From contig NZ_LGDV01000187.1 of the NCBI RefSeq assembly GCF_001280015.1, forward strand, positions 62,001-126,000: a stretch of DNA of 64,000 nucleotides, in the 5' to 3' direction. Positions 32,365-42,141 of this stretch are shown here, one piece after another. The stretch is from Streptomyces sp. MMG1121. GTDB lineage: Bacteria; Actinomycetota; Actinomycetes; Streptomycetales; Streptomycetaceae. Each line of letters opens with the position of its first letter. The stretch's first letter is position 1. The notes beneath the pieces were generated by a model. That model was not told where the DNA came from. It made no database searches and saw only the letters and a list, made by a program, of their open reading frames with translations. The position numbers were made by a program, and so were the translations under genes.

Positions 32365-33015
32365 GCGGGTTCCTTGTCTGCTGGTGAAAAGGGCCGGTGG
32401 ATCAGAGCTGCGTGGACAGACCACGGGCCACAGCGCACCCCTGCGACCGCGTGCTGGATTCCGGCCGCTGCGGCCTGGCGGGAGACTTCGGCTTCGAACT
32501 CGGCCACTGCGAACGGCTATGCCGCTGGTGGCCGTGGGTGGCAGTGGGGCTCTCTGACGGAGCGGGCGACGAGGTGAGGAGGCTGCCGGCCCGGGGTGTG
32601 GTGGACGAGGAGTTCGGCGTGGCTGCGGGTGCACCGGGCGAGCGCACCGGCACGCGGCTCGGGCGGATCGGTGGTTCTCATGCCGCGGTACAGCCCGGTT
32701 CCGGCCGACTGGATGCGACGGCAACCGGAGGCGTCGGCCGAGTACGGGGCGCGGCACCCGGCGTCGCCGTACGTCTCACCACGCTCTCCTCGCGTGAGCG
32801 TTACGGGCACGGCCGCCGCGTCGGAACGTTGCGGGCCCCGCGCTGTCGCCGTCACTGCGATCGCTCCTTGTGGCTCACCGATCACGAACCTCGTGACCGC
32901 CACGATCCTTGCCTGTGAAGGCAGTTCACAAGGGTCAGCAGCACGACAGAAGCGTCGCTTCAGGGCAAGCACTGCTTATGCTGAATCGAACCTGGAGTCC
33001 GGCCGGAGGGATGCG
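32365..33015. other. Divergent promoter region between dehydrogenase and LysR genes
   Basis: About 650 bases. No gene was recognised; the frames are Arg/Pro-rich. It should hold the promoters and the LysR binding site, but I could not pick a single clear T-N11-A box. Confidence 0.45.
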
Positions 33016-33939
33016 TTGCTCAAGCCGCAGCACCTGCTCACGTTGCGGGCCGTCGTGCGCACCGGCTCGTTCGTCATCGCGGCCGGCGAGCTCGGCTACA
33101 CCGCCTCCGCCATCTCGCAGCAGATCTCGGCGCTGGAGAGGCAGACCGGTTTGGTGCTGTTCGAGCGGGAGGCGCACGGCGTCCGGGCGACCGCCGCGGC
33201 CCGACAACTGGTCGACCTCAGCATCCCGGTGCTGGCCGCCCTCGACGACCTGGGTCACCAGGTGCAGCAGCTCGCCACTGGTGCCACCGGCCGGCTGAGG
33301 CTGGGCAGCTTCCCGACCGCCGTCGTCCGGCTCGTGCCGCCGGCCCTGTCGGCGCTGACCGCGACCCAGCCGCGGGCGCAGATCCAGCTGGAGGAGGGCG
33401 AGCCGGACGAACTGGTAGCCGCACTGAACGACGGGGATCTGGACGTGGCGCTGGTGTACGAGTACGGGCTCGTCCCCCGTCAGTGGCCGGACGGTCTGGT
33501 CCGCCATCAGCTCGTGCGGGAGGACCTCGTGCTGCTCAGGGCCCGCGACGGCGGCCCGTGTGCTCGCCTGGCCGGGCTGTCGCGAGCCCGCTGGATCACC
33601 AGCAGGGAGGGGACGGCCGGCGCCCTCTCCCTCACCAGGCTGTGCGCGGCTGCCGGGTTCGAGCCCGAGGTGGCCTTTCGCAGCAACAACTACGACGTCG
33701 TACGCGAGTTGGTGTCCGCTGGGCTCGGCGTGGCGATCGTGCCGGGGCTCGGCCATTCGCCCAGAGACTCGGTGCAGGCCACCCGGCTCACGCAACCCTC
33801 GGCCTTTCGCCGGGTGATGGCCCTGCACCGCCGGGGCAACGGCAACCCGTTGCTCGGCACGGCGCTTCGTACGCTGCGTGGGGAGATGCCGGTGGCGGAG
33901 CCGTATGTGCATCCGGCGCGGGACACACACCCGGCTTGA
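33016..33939 (+). CDS. LysR-family transcriptional regulator
   Basis: 307 residues from a TTG at 33016 with GGAGGG six bases upstream. The first 60 residues are a LysR winged helix-turn-helix: LLTLRAVVRTGSFVIAAGELGYTASAISQQISALERQ. After a linker helix, residues about 90-290 form the periplasmic-binding-protein-like effector domain (GRLRLGSFPTAVVRLVPPAL, LDVALVYEYG, VRELVSAGLGVAIVPGLG). LysR proteins usually regulate the gene transcribed away from them, here the glutamate dehydrogenase-family gene, in response to a metabolite. It is convergent with the second LysR gene. Confidence 0.88.
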   Translation: MLKPQHLLTLRAVVRTGSFVIAAGELGYTASAISQQISALERQTGLVLFEREAHGVRATAAARQLVDLSIPVLAALDDLGHQVQQLATGATGRLRLGSFPTAVVRLVPPALSALTATQPRAQIQLEEGEPDELVAALNDGDLDVALVYEYGLVPRQWPDGLVRHQLVREDLVLLRARDGGPCARLAGLSRARWITSREGTAGALSLTRLCAAAGFEPEVAFRSNNYDVVRELVSAGLGVAIVPGLGHSPRDSVQATRLTQPSAFRRVMALHRRGNGNPLLGTALRTLRGEMPVAEPYVHPARDTHPA

Positions 33940-34086
33940 TCCCGTCACGGTTACCGTACCGGCGTACACTGCGCCCGCGACTCGGGCTCGTCGCGCACCG
34001 CCAGGTCGTCGTCCAAGGCGTGGGTGCTCGACGGACCCCGGGGCACCACCGGCGTTCCGGGACGGCAGACGCCTCCAGCCTGCCGC

Positions 34087-35007
34087 TCACGCCTGGGCCG
34101 GGCTCGGCCGGCGCCGAACCGCGGAGGCCCGCAGAACGTCGACCATGGCGGCGATCGTCGGCCGGTGCTCGGCGAAGGAACGGCACACCACCACGATGTG
34201 GCGCTCCATCGACTCGTCCAGCTCCAGGACATCGAGGCTGGACGGGCGCAGCCGGAGCATCAGATCCGTCACCACGCTGACCCCGACTCCGGCCTCGACC
34301 AGGGCCAGGGTGGCGGCCGTGTCCGTCACCTCGTGCAGCACCTGCGGTTCGAAACCCACTCTGCGGCAGGCGGTGAGCACGGCGCGGCCGTAGTAGCTGC
34401 CGACGCACGGCATGATCCAGCCCAGTTCCCTGGTGTGGGCGAGCGAGACCGACTGGCGGCCCGGCATGGTGCCGGTGGGAACCGCGAGCGCGAAGCGCTC
34501 CCTGGACAGCTCCGTCACCCTCAGGGACGGGTCCCGTGGGATGGGCACGTCCGGGTAGTCCAGGCCCAGTGCCAGGTCCACGCTTCCCCCGGCGACCGCG
34601 TCGTACACCTCGTCCACATCCATGTCCCGGCTGCGTACGGTCACGCCCGGATGTCGCTCGCCTATCCGGCGCAGCGCGGGTGGGAGGATCTCGGCCGCGG
34701 CCGTGGCGAACAGCCCGACCCGCAGTGTCCCGCTGATCTCGTTGCGCGTGCGCTCCAGCGCCTCCACGGCCTCGGCCTCCGTGGTGAGGATGCGCTCGGC
34801 GTGCAGGGCCAGTGTCGCCCCGGCGTCGGTGAGCTCCACCCGGCGTCCCACCCGTCGCAGCAGTTGCATTCCGGTGGCCTTCTCCAGTGCGGCGATCTGC
34901 TGCGAGACCCCGCCGGGCGTGTATCCCAGGGCTTCCGCGACACCGGTGATGGTGCCACGCCGGGTCAGTTCCACCAGCGAACGCAGCTGCGCACTCGTCC
35001 AGTCCAT
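34087..35007 (-). CDS. LysR-family regulator of the lysine catabolic operon (inferred)
   Basis: 306 residues beginning MDWTSAQLRSLVEL. The helix-turn-helix is RGTITGVAEALGYTPGGVSQQIAALEKATG. The effector domain follows with GTLRVGLFATAAAEILPPALRRI, DLALGLDYPDVPI and LVEAGVGVSVVTDLMLRL. No ribosome site precedes the ATG, and an AT-rich stretch directly upstream suggests a leaderless or weakly translated message. It is divergent from the FAD oxidoreductase/HglS/aldehyde dehydrogenase operon with 172 bases between starts, the standard LysR arrangement. Control by a lysine-derived intermediate such as 2-aminoadipate is likely. Confidence 0.88.
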   Translation of the reverse strand: MDWTSAQLRSLVELTRRGTITGVAEALGYTPGGVSQQIAALEKATGMQLLRRVGRRVELTDAGATLALHAERILTTEAEAVEALERTRNEISGTLRVGLFATAAAEILPPALRRIGERHPGVTVRSRDMDVDEVYDAVAGGSVDLALGLDYPDVPIPRDPSLRVTELSRERFALAVPTGTMPGRQSVSLAHTRELGWIMPCVGSYYGRAVLTACRRVGFEPQVLHEVTDTAATLALVEAGVGVSVVTDLMLRLRPSSLDVLELDESMERHIVVVCRSFAEHRPTIAAMVDVLRASAVRRRPSPAQA

Positions 35008-35179
35008 TTAGAGATACTAAAAGATCAGAAGCATTAACCGATGGTAGACGTCAACGTTTTGATTGCTGCACGATGACGCACAGATAGCTGATCGGCATCC
35101 TCCGTACTGACAGCCCGTCCTCTGTGCGACCGGACCCGTCCGGTCGCGACGGGGATGGCTTCTGGAAGGGAGTGGTCTG

Positions 35180-36352
35180 TTGTCCTCCTCCGCCTTCCGC
35201 ACCGTTCCGGCCTGCGCCGATGTGGTGATCATCGGCGGAGGCGTGATGGGTGCGAGCACCGCGTTCCATCTCGCCGAGTCCGGGGTGCGGAACATCGTCG
35301 TCATCGACCGCGGCGACCTCGGCCGCGGCAGCTCGGGCAAGCCGATCGGCGGCGTACGCGCCCAGTTCTCCGATCCGCTCAACATCGAGCTGGGCAGCCG
35401 AAGTCTGCGTGCCTACGAGGACTTCCCCCGGCGCCCCGGAGCCGACATCAAGCTCGACACCGTCGGCTATCTGTTCCTTCTCGACAGCGCACGGCAGACG
35501 AAGGACTTCGAGGTCAGCGTCAAACTGCAGAACGACCTCGGTGTGCCGAGCCGCATGATCACCCCAGCTGAAGCCCGGCGCCTGTGCCCCTACATCAGCA
35601 CCGACGGTCTCCTGGCCGCCGCCTACTCACCCACCGACGGGCATGCCCGCCCCGCACTCGTCGTCCAGGGCTACGCGCTGGCCGCAGCCCGGGCGGGTGT
35701 CACCATCGCGGCACACACCGAGGTGTGCGGCATCGACGTGGCCGGGGACCGCGTCACCGGCGTGCACACCAGCCATGGCCGCATCGGCTGCTCCACCGTC
35801 ATCTGTACGGCAGGAGCCTGGTCGGCGAGCATCGGCGACATGGTCGGCGTCAACCTCCCCGTCCGTCCGGTCAGACGCCAACTGGCGTTCACCGAGCCGC
35901 TCGTGCCGTCCGCCCCGCGCATCCCCTTCACGATCGACTTCTCCTCGACCGCCTACTTCCACAACAGCGACGACGGGCTGCTCTTCGGGCTGGCGGACCC
36001 CGACCAGGAGGAGGGCTTCGACACCACCTGGACTCCGGAGTGGCTGGAGATGTTCCGCGACATCGCCCGCCATCGCGCGCCGGCCCTGGCCGACATGAGG
36101 ACGACCAGGGGCTGGGCGGGGCTGTACGAGGTCACACCGGACCACAACGCGCTCATCGGGCGGTCCCCGGATCTGGCCAACTTCCTTTACGCCGCCGGGT
36201 TTTCTGGTCATGGCTTCCTCCAGGCACCGGCGGTCGGCGAAGTCGTGCGCGACCTGTACCTGGAGCGCGAGCCGTTCACCGACATCTCCCCGCTCAGCGC
36301 CGACCGGTTCCGCCACGGTGCCGGGATCCGGCCCGAGGCGCACGTGGTCTGA
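35180..36352 (+). CDS. FAD-dependent amino/imino acid oxidase (DAO family)
   Basis: 390 residues from a TTG preceded by GAAGGGAG. The FAD loop is VVIIGGGVMGASTAFHLAE (about 15-33), followed by GRGSSGKPIGGVRAQF. The C-terminal half has GWAGLYEVTPDHNALIG and the closing GFSGHGFLQAP of sarcosine/pipecolate oxidase relatives. The next two genes act on 2-oxoadipate and, very probably, 2-aminoadipate semialdehyde. The natural reading is an L-pipecolate oxidase (AmaA-like) or a related oxidase feeding that route. It could also act on the hydrazine by-product pathway. It is a different subfamily from the flavoenzyme at 27581. Confidence 0.82.
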   Translation: MSSSAFRTVPACADVVIIGGGVMGASTAFHLAESGVRNIVVIDRGDLGRGSSGKPIGGVRAQFSDPLNIELGSRSLRAYEDFPRRPGADIKLDTVGYLFLLDSARQTKDFEVSVKLQNDLGVPSRMITPAEARRLCPYISTDGLLAAAYSPTDGHARPALVVQGYALAAARAGVTIAAHTEVCGIDVAGDRVTGVHTSHGRIGCSTVICTAGAWSASIGDMVGVNLPVRPVRRQLAFTEPLVPSAPRIPFTIDFSSTAYFHNSDDGLLFGLADPDQEEGFDTTWTPEWLEMFRDIARHRAPALADMRTTRGWAGLYEVTPDHNALIGRSPDLANFLYAAGFSGHGFLQAPAVGEVVRDLYLEREPFTDISPLSADRFRHGAGIRPEAHVV

Positions 36353-36376
36353 CCCTCGATCGAAAGGCCCGCAAAC

Positions 36377-37774
36377 ATGTCGACGATCAGTCAGTGGCAG
36401 CTGCGCGCGGCGTTCGCGGCACGGTTGTCAAAGATGTACGGGCACGAGGTCCCCGCCTACACCACGCTCGTGGATGTCGCGCGCGAGGTCAACGACGACG
36501 TCCTGCGCACGCGGGGAGCCGACGCCGAACGCCTCGGCTCCATCAGCCGGGTGACCGCCGAGCGGCACGGCGCGATCCGCGTCGGCACACCCCGCGAACT
36601 GGCCCAGGTGGCCCGCGTCTTCGGCGCCCTCGGCATGCACCCGGTCGGCTTCTACGACCTGCGTGAGGCAGCCGCCAGCGCCGTACCCGTCGTGTCCACC
36701 GCCTTCCGGCCGGTCGACGGTGAAGAACTGGCCCGCAACCCCTTCCGGGTGTTCACCTCCCTGCTCACCCCGGCCGACCCCCGCTTCTTCGACGCCGGCC
36801 TGCGCATGCGCCTGGAAGCCTTCCTCGCGACCCGCGAGCTGTTCCCGCCCGAGCTGCTCGCGCTGGCCGACCGCGCGGCGGTCGAGCGCGAGCTGCCACG
36901 GGAGGAAGCCGAGAGTTTCCTCCAACTCGCCGTCGCCGCCTTCGAGTTGTCCGGCGAGCCGGTCGACAGGTCGTGGTACGAGACCCTGGAGCGGATCTCC
37001 GCCGTGGCCGCGGACATCGGCGGCGTACGCAGTACCCACGTCAACCACCTCACCCCGCGCGTCCTCGACATCGACGAGCTGTACCGGCGGATGACGGACC
37101 GCGGCATCGAGATGATCGACACCATCCAGGGCCCGCCGGCCTGGAAGGGCCCCGACGTCCTGCTGCGCCAGACGTCGTTCCGGGCGCTGGCCGAACCTCG
37201 TGCGATGCGCCTCGCGGACGGCAGCGTCGAGAGCGGCGCCCTGCGCGTGCGCTTCGGCGAGGTCGAGGCGCGCGGCATCGCCCTCACCCACGAGGGCCGC
37301 GCCCTGTACGACGAACTCCTCGGCGCCGTCGACGAGCAGGCGTCCCGGAATCCCACCGGGGCCCGCGCCGACATCGCCCGCACCCTGTGGGAGCGGCACA
37401 TGCCGGGCAGCGAAGCCGGACTCGCCGCCGGCGGACTGGCCTACTTCACCTACCGGCCCGCCGACGAACGGCCCCGCGACGGCACCGAACCGCCCACCAC
37501 CATCGGCGCGTTGGTGCGGCAGGGCTGGGTGCGCGCCGAGCCGATCGTCTACGAGGACTTCCTGCCCCGCTCCGCCGCCGGCATCTTCCAGTCCAACCTC
37601 AGCGGCGAGGGCACCCGCGACAACGACAAGGAAGGCACCGCCTACGACGCCGCCTGGCTCTCCGGTGCCATCGGCCGCGACGTTCTGGATCCCTACGCAC
37701 TCTACGAGCAGCAGCAGGACCGCTCCCTGGCGCAGGTCGCCCGCGACCTCGGCCTCACCGGCACACTCCGCTGA
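36377..37774 (+). CDS. hglS: 2-oxoadipate dioxygenase/decarboxylase (HglS, DUF1338)
   Basis: 465 residues, full length for the HglS/YdcJ family. The enzyme is a cytosolic Fe(II)-dependent vicinal-oxygen-chelate protein that converts 2-oxoadipate with O2 to D-2-hydroxyglutarate and CO2 in lysine breakdown. Candidate metal ligands are His64 in ERHGAIRVGTP, the His in STHVNHLTPR near residue 226, and a Glu in the VRFGEVEARGIALT segment near residue 290. The conserved C-terminal EDFLPRSAAGIFQSNL is present. The ATG at 36377 follows AAAGG. It lies 24 bases after the FAD oxidase and 26 before the aldehyde dehydrogenase, so the three form an operon. Confidence 0.9.
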   Translation: MSTISQWQLRAAFAARLSKMYGHEVPAYTTLVDVAREVNDDVLRTRGADAERLGSISRVTAERHGAIRVGTPRELAQVARVFGALGMHPVGFYDLREAAASAVPVVSTAFRPVDGEELARNPFRVFTSLLTPADPRFFDAGLRMRLEAFLATRELFPPELLALADRAAVERELPREEAESFLQLAVAAFELSGEPVDRSWYETLERISAVAADIGGVRSTHVNHLTPRVLDIDELYRRMTDRGIEMIDTIQGPPAWKGPDVLLRQTSFRALAEPRAMRLADGSVESGALRVRFGEVEARGIALTHEGRALYDELLGAVDEQASRNPTGARADIARTLWERHMPGSEAGLAAGGLAYFTYRPADERPRDGTEPPTTIGALVRQGWVRAEPIVYEDFLPRSAAGIFQSNLSGEGTRDNDKEGTAYDAAWLSGAIGRDVLDPYALYEQQQDRSLAQVARDLGLTGTLR

Positions 37775-37800
37775 CCCCTCGTATCCTCAAAGGAGAGACC

Positions 37801-39330
37801 ATGCCCAGCACCACGCTGCCCACCACCGTCGAGCTGCGCGCCCGCGCCCGGGCCTGCCTCGAGGGCATCGGCGTCACCGTCATGGAAGGCGGCGACCTCC
37901 ATGCCCGCACCCCCATCACCGGCGAGCACCTCTTCGGCCTGCCGGCCGCCACCGAGGCCGACGTCGAAGCGGCCGTCGAGGCCACCCGTACGGCCTTCCT
38001 GACCTGGCGCACCACGCCCGCGCCGCGCCGCGGTGAACTCGTCCGCCAGCTGGGCGAGCTGCTGCGTGCGCACAAGAGCGAGCTGGCGGACCTCGTCACC
38101 GTCGAGGCCGGCAAGATCGGGTCCGAGGCGCTCGGCGAGATCCAGGAGATGATCGACATCTGCGATTTCGCCCTGGGCCTGTCCCGCCAGCTCTACGGCC
38201 GCACGATCGCCTCCGAACGCCCCGGCCACCGCCTGGCCGAGACCTGGCACCCCCTGGGCGTGGTCGGTGTCATCTCCGCCTTCAACTTCCCCGCCGCGGT
38301 GTGGTCCTGGAACACCGCCATCGCACTCGTCTGTGGCGACACCGTGATCTGGAAGCCCTCGGAACTCACGCCGTTGATCTCCCTGGCCTGCGACCACTTG
38401 CTCGCCCGCGCCGCCGAGGAGGTCGGCGCACCCCGCGACGTCCACCGCCTGCTGCTCGGTGACCGCGCCGTCGGCGAGAAACTCGTCGACGACCCCCACG
38501 TCGCCCTCGTCAGCGCCACCGGCTCCACCCGCATGGGCCGCGAGGTCGGACCCCGGGTCGCCGCCCGCTTCGGCCGCAGCCTGCTGGAACTCGGCGGCAA
38601 CAACGCCGCCATCGTCACCCCGTCCGCCGATCTGGACCTCGCGATCCAGGGCGTCGTCTTCGCGGCCGCGGGCACGGCGGGTCAGCGCTGCACGACACTG
38701 CGCCGCCTCATCGTCCACCGCGACATCGCCGACGCACTCCTCGAACGCCTCACCGCCGCCTACACCAAGCTCCCCATCGGCAATCCCTTCGACGACACCA
38801 CGCTGGTCGGCCCGCTCATCTCCGCCCCGGCGCTCGACGCCATGCACCACGCCCTGTCCCGCGTCCAGGCCCAGGGCGGCAAGATCCTGGCCGGTGGAAA
38901 CCGGCGCCTGGCGGAAGCGGCACCCGCGGCGGCCTACACCGAGCCCGCCCTCGTCCGCGTCGGCGAACAGACCGACGTCGTACGGGAGGAGACCTTCGCC
39001 CCGATCCTCTACGTCCTCACCTACGACACCCTCGACGAGGCCATCGCCCTGCACAACGACGTCCCCCAGGGCCTTTCGTCCAGCATCTTCACCCGCGACC
39101 AGCAGGAGGCCGAGATCTTCCTGTCCGCCGCCGGATCCGACTGCGGCATCGCCAACGTCAACATCGGCACCTCGGGAGCGGAGATCGGCGGCGCCTTCGG
39201 TGGCGAGAAGGACACGGGAGGAGGCCGCGAGTCCGGCTCCGACGCGTGGAAGTCCTATATGCGGTCGGCCACGAACACGATCAACTACGCTAGTGAACTC
39301 GCCCTCGCCCAGGGCGTCAGCTTCCTCTGA
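37801..39330 (+). CDS. 2-aminoadipate 6-semialdehyde dehydrogenase (ALDH7 family)
   Basis: 509 residues with AAAGGAGAG just upstream. It oxidises aldehydes to acids with NAD(P). The catalytic Cys is in AGQRCTTLRRL and the general base Glu in LLELGGNNAAIV; the doubled Asn (GGNN) and GVISAFNFPAAVW are hallmarks of ALDH7, the antiquitin/AmaB group acting on 2-aminoadipate semialdehyde. Its operon with HglS supports this substrate. The same semialdehyde is the expected by-product of the hydrazine pathway encoded 8 kb to the left, so this enzyme may also clear it. The next gene is convergent and ends 36 bases away. Confidence 0.88.
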   Translation: MPSTTLPTTVELRARARACLEGIGVTVMEGGDLHARTPITGEHLFGLPAATEADVEAAVEATRTAFLTWRTTPAPRRGELVRQLGELLRAHKSELADLVTVEAGKIGSEALGEIQEMIDICDFALGLSRQLYGRTIASERPGHRLAETWHPLGVVGVISAFNFPAAVWSWNTAIALVCGDTVIWKPSELTPLISLACDHLLARAAEEVGAPRDVHRLLLGDRAVGEKLVDDPHVALVSATGSTRMGREVGPRVAARFGRSLLELGGNNAAIVTPSADLDLAIQGVVFAAAGTAGQRCTTLRRLIVHRDIADALLERLTAAYTKLPIGNPFDDTTLVGPLISAPALDAMHHALSRVQAQGGKILAGGNRRLAEAAPAAAYTEPALVRVGEQTDVVREETFAPILYVLTYDTLDEAIALHNDVPQGLSSSIFTRDQQEAEIFLSAAGSDCGIANVNIGTSGAEIGGAFGGEKDTGGGRESGSDAWKSYMRSATNTINYASELALAQGVSFL

Positions 39331-39365
39331 CCAGACCCCTCACTGGCCCCGTCCGCTCGGGCAAT

Positions 39366-39977
39366 TCACTCCACCGGCACCGATTCCGGCAGGCCCAGTG
39401 CGGCGGACACATGGCGCCAGATGGAGGCGAGCGCGCTGTCCAGGGTGACGGTCGGGTCGCGGAGCATGAGGCGGATGCCGTAGCCGTCGCTCAGGGACAG
39501 GACGAGCGTGCAGAGGTCGTCCACGTCGGTCGGCGTGAACTCGCCGGACGCGATGCCGCGCCGTACCGCCTCGGCCACCCAGGTGTGCAGCTGCGCGTAC
39601 AGGTCCACGGCAAAGGTCCGGGTGGCCTCGTCGCGCAGCGCCCGGACCCACAGTTCCTGCCAGAGCCGCCAGTCCTGGTGCAGTTCGGGATCGGTCGGCA
39701 GCAGGTTGCGCACGATGCGGGCCAGGATGACGGCGGCCGGTGCCGTCCCCGCGTCGCGTTCCACGTCCGTGGCGGTGTTGGCGAAGGAGTGCGTCATCGC
39801 CTCGGTGAACAGCTTCTCGCGCGTGTCGAAGTGGTAGTGCAGAAGCGCCGTCGACACGCCCGCCCGCTCGGCGACCATGCGCATCCGGATCTTCTCGAAG
39901 CCGATCTCGGCGATGGCCTCGCACGCGGCGGTCAGGATGCGCTCGCGCGTGTCTGCCGTGCGCATCTTGGTGGACAC
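39366..39977 (-). CDS. TetR-family transcriptional regulator
   Basis: 203 residues from a GTG at 39977 with AGGAG seven bases upstream. The N-terminal helix-turn-helix (TRERILTAACEAIAEIGFEKIRMRMVAERAGVSTALLHYHF) is a clear TetR domain of the BetI-like type. The C-terminal ligand domain contains LWQELWVRALRDEATRTF, also like BetI/choline regulators. It is the last gene of the leftward operon that starts near 47.4 kb and probably regulates that operon and the divergent Rieske/ABC operon. Candidate operators are the palindromes near 47.75 and 47.81 kb. Confidence 0.88.
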   Translation of the reverse strand: MSTKMRTADTRERILTAACEAIAEIGFEKIRMRMVAERAGVSTALLHYHFDTREKLFTEAMTHSFANTATDVERDAGTAPAAVILARIVRNLLPTDPELHQDWRLWQELWVRALRDEATRTFAVDLYAQLHTWVAEAVRRGIASGEFTPTDVDDLCTLVLSLSDGYGIRLMLRDPTVTLDSALASIWRHVSAALGLPESVPVE

Positions 39978-40024
39978 CCCGCGGCTCCTCTCGTTCGGTG
40001 GTCGTACGCCATGACCATTTTCCC

Positions 40025-40909
40025 TCACCTTTCCCTCGCCGGGGGCTGTCCGTCGTACATGTGGAAGCCGCGTCCGGATTTGCGCCCCAGCAGTCCGGCC
40101 TCCACCATCCGGGACAGCAGCGGGGGCGGTGAGTACTGCGGCTCGCGGAACTCCGCGTACAGCGACTCGGCGATGGCCCGTGTGGTGTCCAGGCCGATCA
40201 GGTCCGCCAGGGCCAGCGGTCCGAGCGGGTGGGCGCAGCCGAGGACCATGCCGCGGTCGACGTCCTCGACACTCGCGCTGCCCGACTCCACCATCCGGAC
40301 GGCGGCCAGCAGATACGGCACGAGCAGCGCGTTGACGATGAATCCCGCCTTGTCCCGGGTGCGGACGACCTCCTTTCCGAGAGCGCCGGTCACGAAGGTC
40401 TCGGCGCGGGTCACGGTGTCGGCCGAGGTGAGCAGGGAGGGGACGAGTTCGACCAGCCGCAGTACCGGTACGGGGTTGAAGAAGTGCACGCCGACGACGT
40501 GCTCGGGGCGGGTCGTCGCGGAGGCCAGCCGGATGACCGGGATGGAGGAGGTGTTGGTCGCGAGGAGGGCGTTGTCGCCGGTGACCACGGAGTCCAGGCG
40601 GGTGAAGACGTCGACCTTGAGGCGCTCGTCCTCGGCCACGGCCTCGATCACGAGGTCGCGGTCGTGGAGTGCCTCGATATCGTCGGCCACGGTGACCAGT
40701 GCGGCGGCGGCCTCACGCCCCTCTTCGGTGAGCCTGCCGTGCGCGGTGGCCCGGTCGAGTGAGCCCACGATGCGCAGGCGGCCCGTGCGGGCCGCCTCCG
40801 CGTCGCGTTCCACCACCGTCACCGGCAGGCCAGCCCGCGCACAGACCTCGGCGATGCCCGCACCCATCAGTCCGCAGCCGACGACTCCGACGCGTTCGAT
40901 GTCGGTCAT
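40025..40909 (-). CDS. 3-hydroxyacyl-CoA (3-hydroxybutyryl-CoA) dehydrogenase
   Basis: 294 residues, the usual size of single-domain FadB2/HbdA enzymes. It oxidises 3-hydroxyacyl-CoA with NAD. The dinucleotide loop is GVVGCGLMGAGIAEVCA at residues 7-23. ATNTSSIPV and VVGVHFFNPVPVLRLVE carry the catalytic His, and the NALLVPYLLAAVRM helix follows. The C-terminal domain includes GMVLGCAHPLGPLALADLIGLD. It sits between the TetR gene and the acyl-CoA dehydrogenases in one leftward operon (45-47-base gaps), fitting a beta-oxidation-like spiral. Confidence 0.9.
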   Translation of the reverse strand: MTDIERVGVVGCGLMGAGIAEVCARAGLPVTVVERDAEAARTGRLRIVGSLDRATAHGRLTEEGREAAAALVTVADDIEALHDRDLVIEAVAEDERLKVDVFTRLDSVVTGDNALLATNTSSIPVIRLASATTRPEHVVGVHFFNPVPVLRLVELVPSLLTSADTVTRAETFVTGALGKEVVRTRDKAGFIVNALLVPYLLAAVRMVESGSASVEDVDRGMVLGCAHPLGPLALADLIGLDTTRAIAESLYAEFREPQYSPPPLLSRMVEAGLLGRKSGRGFHMYDGQPPARER

Positions 40910-40954
40910 CCGAGCTTCCCTTCGATCTGTACCGGTCGTTGTGTCGGCGTCGGG

Positions 40955-42104
40955 TCAGGCGGTGGCGGTGGGCAGGTCCAGGACCCCCGCGCCGCGCTTG
41001 ATCAGCTCGTTGGCGATGATCAGCCGCTGGATCTCGGAGGTGCCCTCCCAGATGCGGTCCACGCGCAGCTCCCGGTACAGGCGCTCGACCGCGTACGTAC
41101 GGTCGTAGCCCCGCCCGCCGTGGATCTGCAGGCACCGGTCGATCACCCGGCCGGAGGCCTCGCTCGCCGCGAGCTTGGCGATGGCGGCCTTGGCGTGCAG
41201 CGTCTTGCGGTCCTCGGCCGGGGCCTGGTCGGCCTCCCAGGCGACCTGGTGGGTGTAGGCGCGGTTGACCGCGATGTCCACGGCGCAGTCCGCGAGCATC
41301 CCCTGGATCAGCTGGTACGACGCGATCGGGGTCACGGGCCAGTTCCAGTGCGCGTTCGGCGGCGCCGGTGGTGCGTGCCGCGATCATCAGGCGCTCCTCG
41401 GTGAACCAGGAGCGGGTGATGTCGTAGCCCTCGCCCACGCCGCCGAGCACGGCGTCCTCGCCCACCTGGACGTCGGTGAAGGTGAACTCGGGGTGCTCAT
41501 AGACGAAGGTGTGCATGAAGCGCGGCACGCGTGTCATCTCGATGCCCGGGGTGTCCTTGTCGACGAGGAACAGCGTCGGCGCGCGGTCCGGTCCCGCCGC
41601 GGCCAGGACGATCATGAAGTCGGCGTGGTCACCGACCGTCACGAACCACTTCTCGCCGTTGAGCACCCAGCCCCGGTCGTTCCTGGTGGCGGTGGTGGCG
41701 AGGTTCTGCGGGTCGGAGCCCGCGCCCGGCTCGGTGACGGCGTAGCAGTCGCGCCGTTCGCCCCTGATCACCGGGGCGAGGAAGCGCTCGCGCTGTTCAG
41801 GGGTGCACAAGCGCAGTGCGTTGGCGGGCCGCCACACCATGTCCCACAGGGCACCGGTGAGCCGTCCGAGTTCCTCCTGCACGGTGACCTGCTCGGCGAT
41901 GGTGAGTCCGGCGCCGCCCCATTCGGCCGGCATGTTGACGGCCTGGAGTCCGGCGTCGAGGACGGCGTCGCGGATCTTGGCGTGAGCGTCGGCGGCCAGG
42001 CCGTTGTTCTCCTCGCACTCGATCTCGTAGGCGGCGATGACGTCGGTGAGGGCGCGGGCGTCGGCCTTGAGCTGTGCCTGGCGCGGGGTGAGACGGAAGT
42101 CCAT
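40955..42104 (-). pseudogene. Acyl-CoA dehydrogenase, frameshifted (copy 1)
   Basis: The N-terminal part from ATG 42104 (MDFRLTPRQAQLKADARAL) is a normal acyl-CoA dehydrogenase: MPAEWGGAGLTIAEQ, YAVTEPGAGSDPQN and LNGEKWFVTVGDHADF. It runs to ERALELARD at about 41340 and then leaves frame. The C-terminal part continues in another frame as PIASYQLIQGMLADC through HGGRGYDRTYAVERLYRELRVDRIWEGTSEIQR to the stop at 40955, with the family Arg/Glu region intact. About ten codons between the two parts (the WAxxRxxFG segment) are missing. The junction falls exactly at the end of a 100-base block shared with the next gene. Either the gene is inactive or the assembly is wrong here. If intact it would be an FAD enzyme making enoyl-CoA. 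Confidence 0.85.
41232..41331. repeat. 100-base perfect direct repeat, copy 1
   Basis: Identical base for base to 42410-42509. It encodes the PIASYQ...HQVAWEAD segment of the two acyl-CoA dehydrogenases. The neighbouring parts of the two genes differ freely. Both frameshifts begin at the same end of the repeat. Confidence 0.95.
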
Positions 42105-42141
42105 GGAGGTGGGTCCTCGCTTTGCTGGGAAGGGGGCGGAT

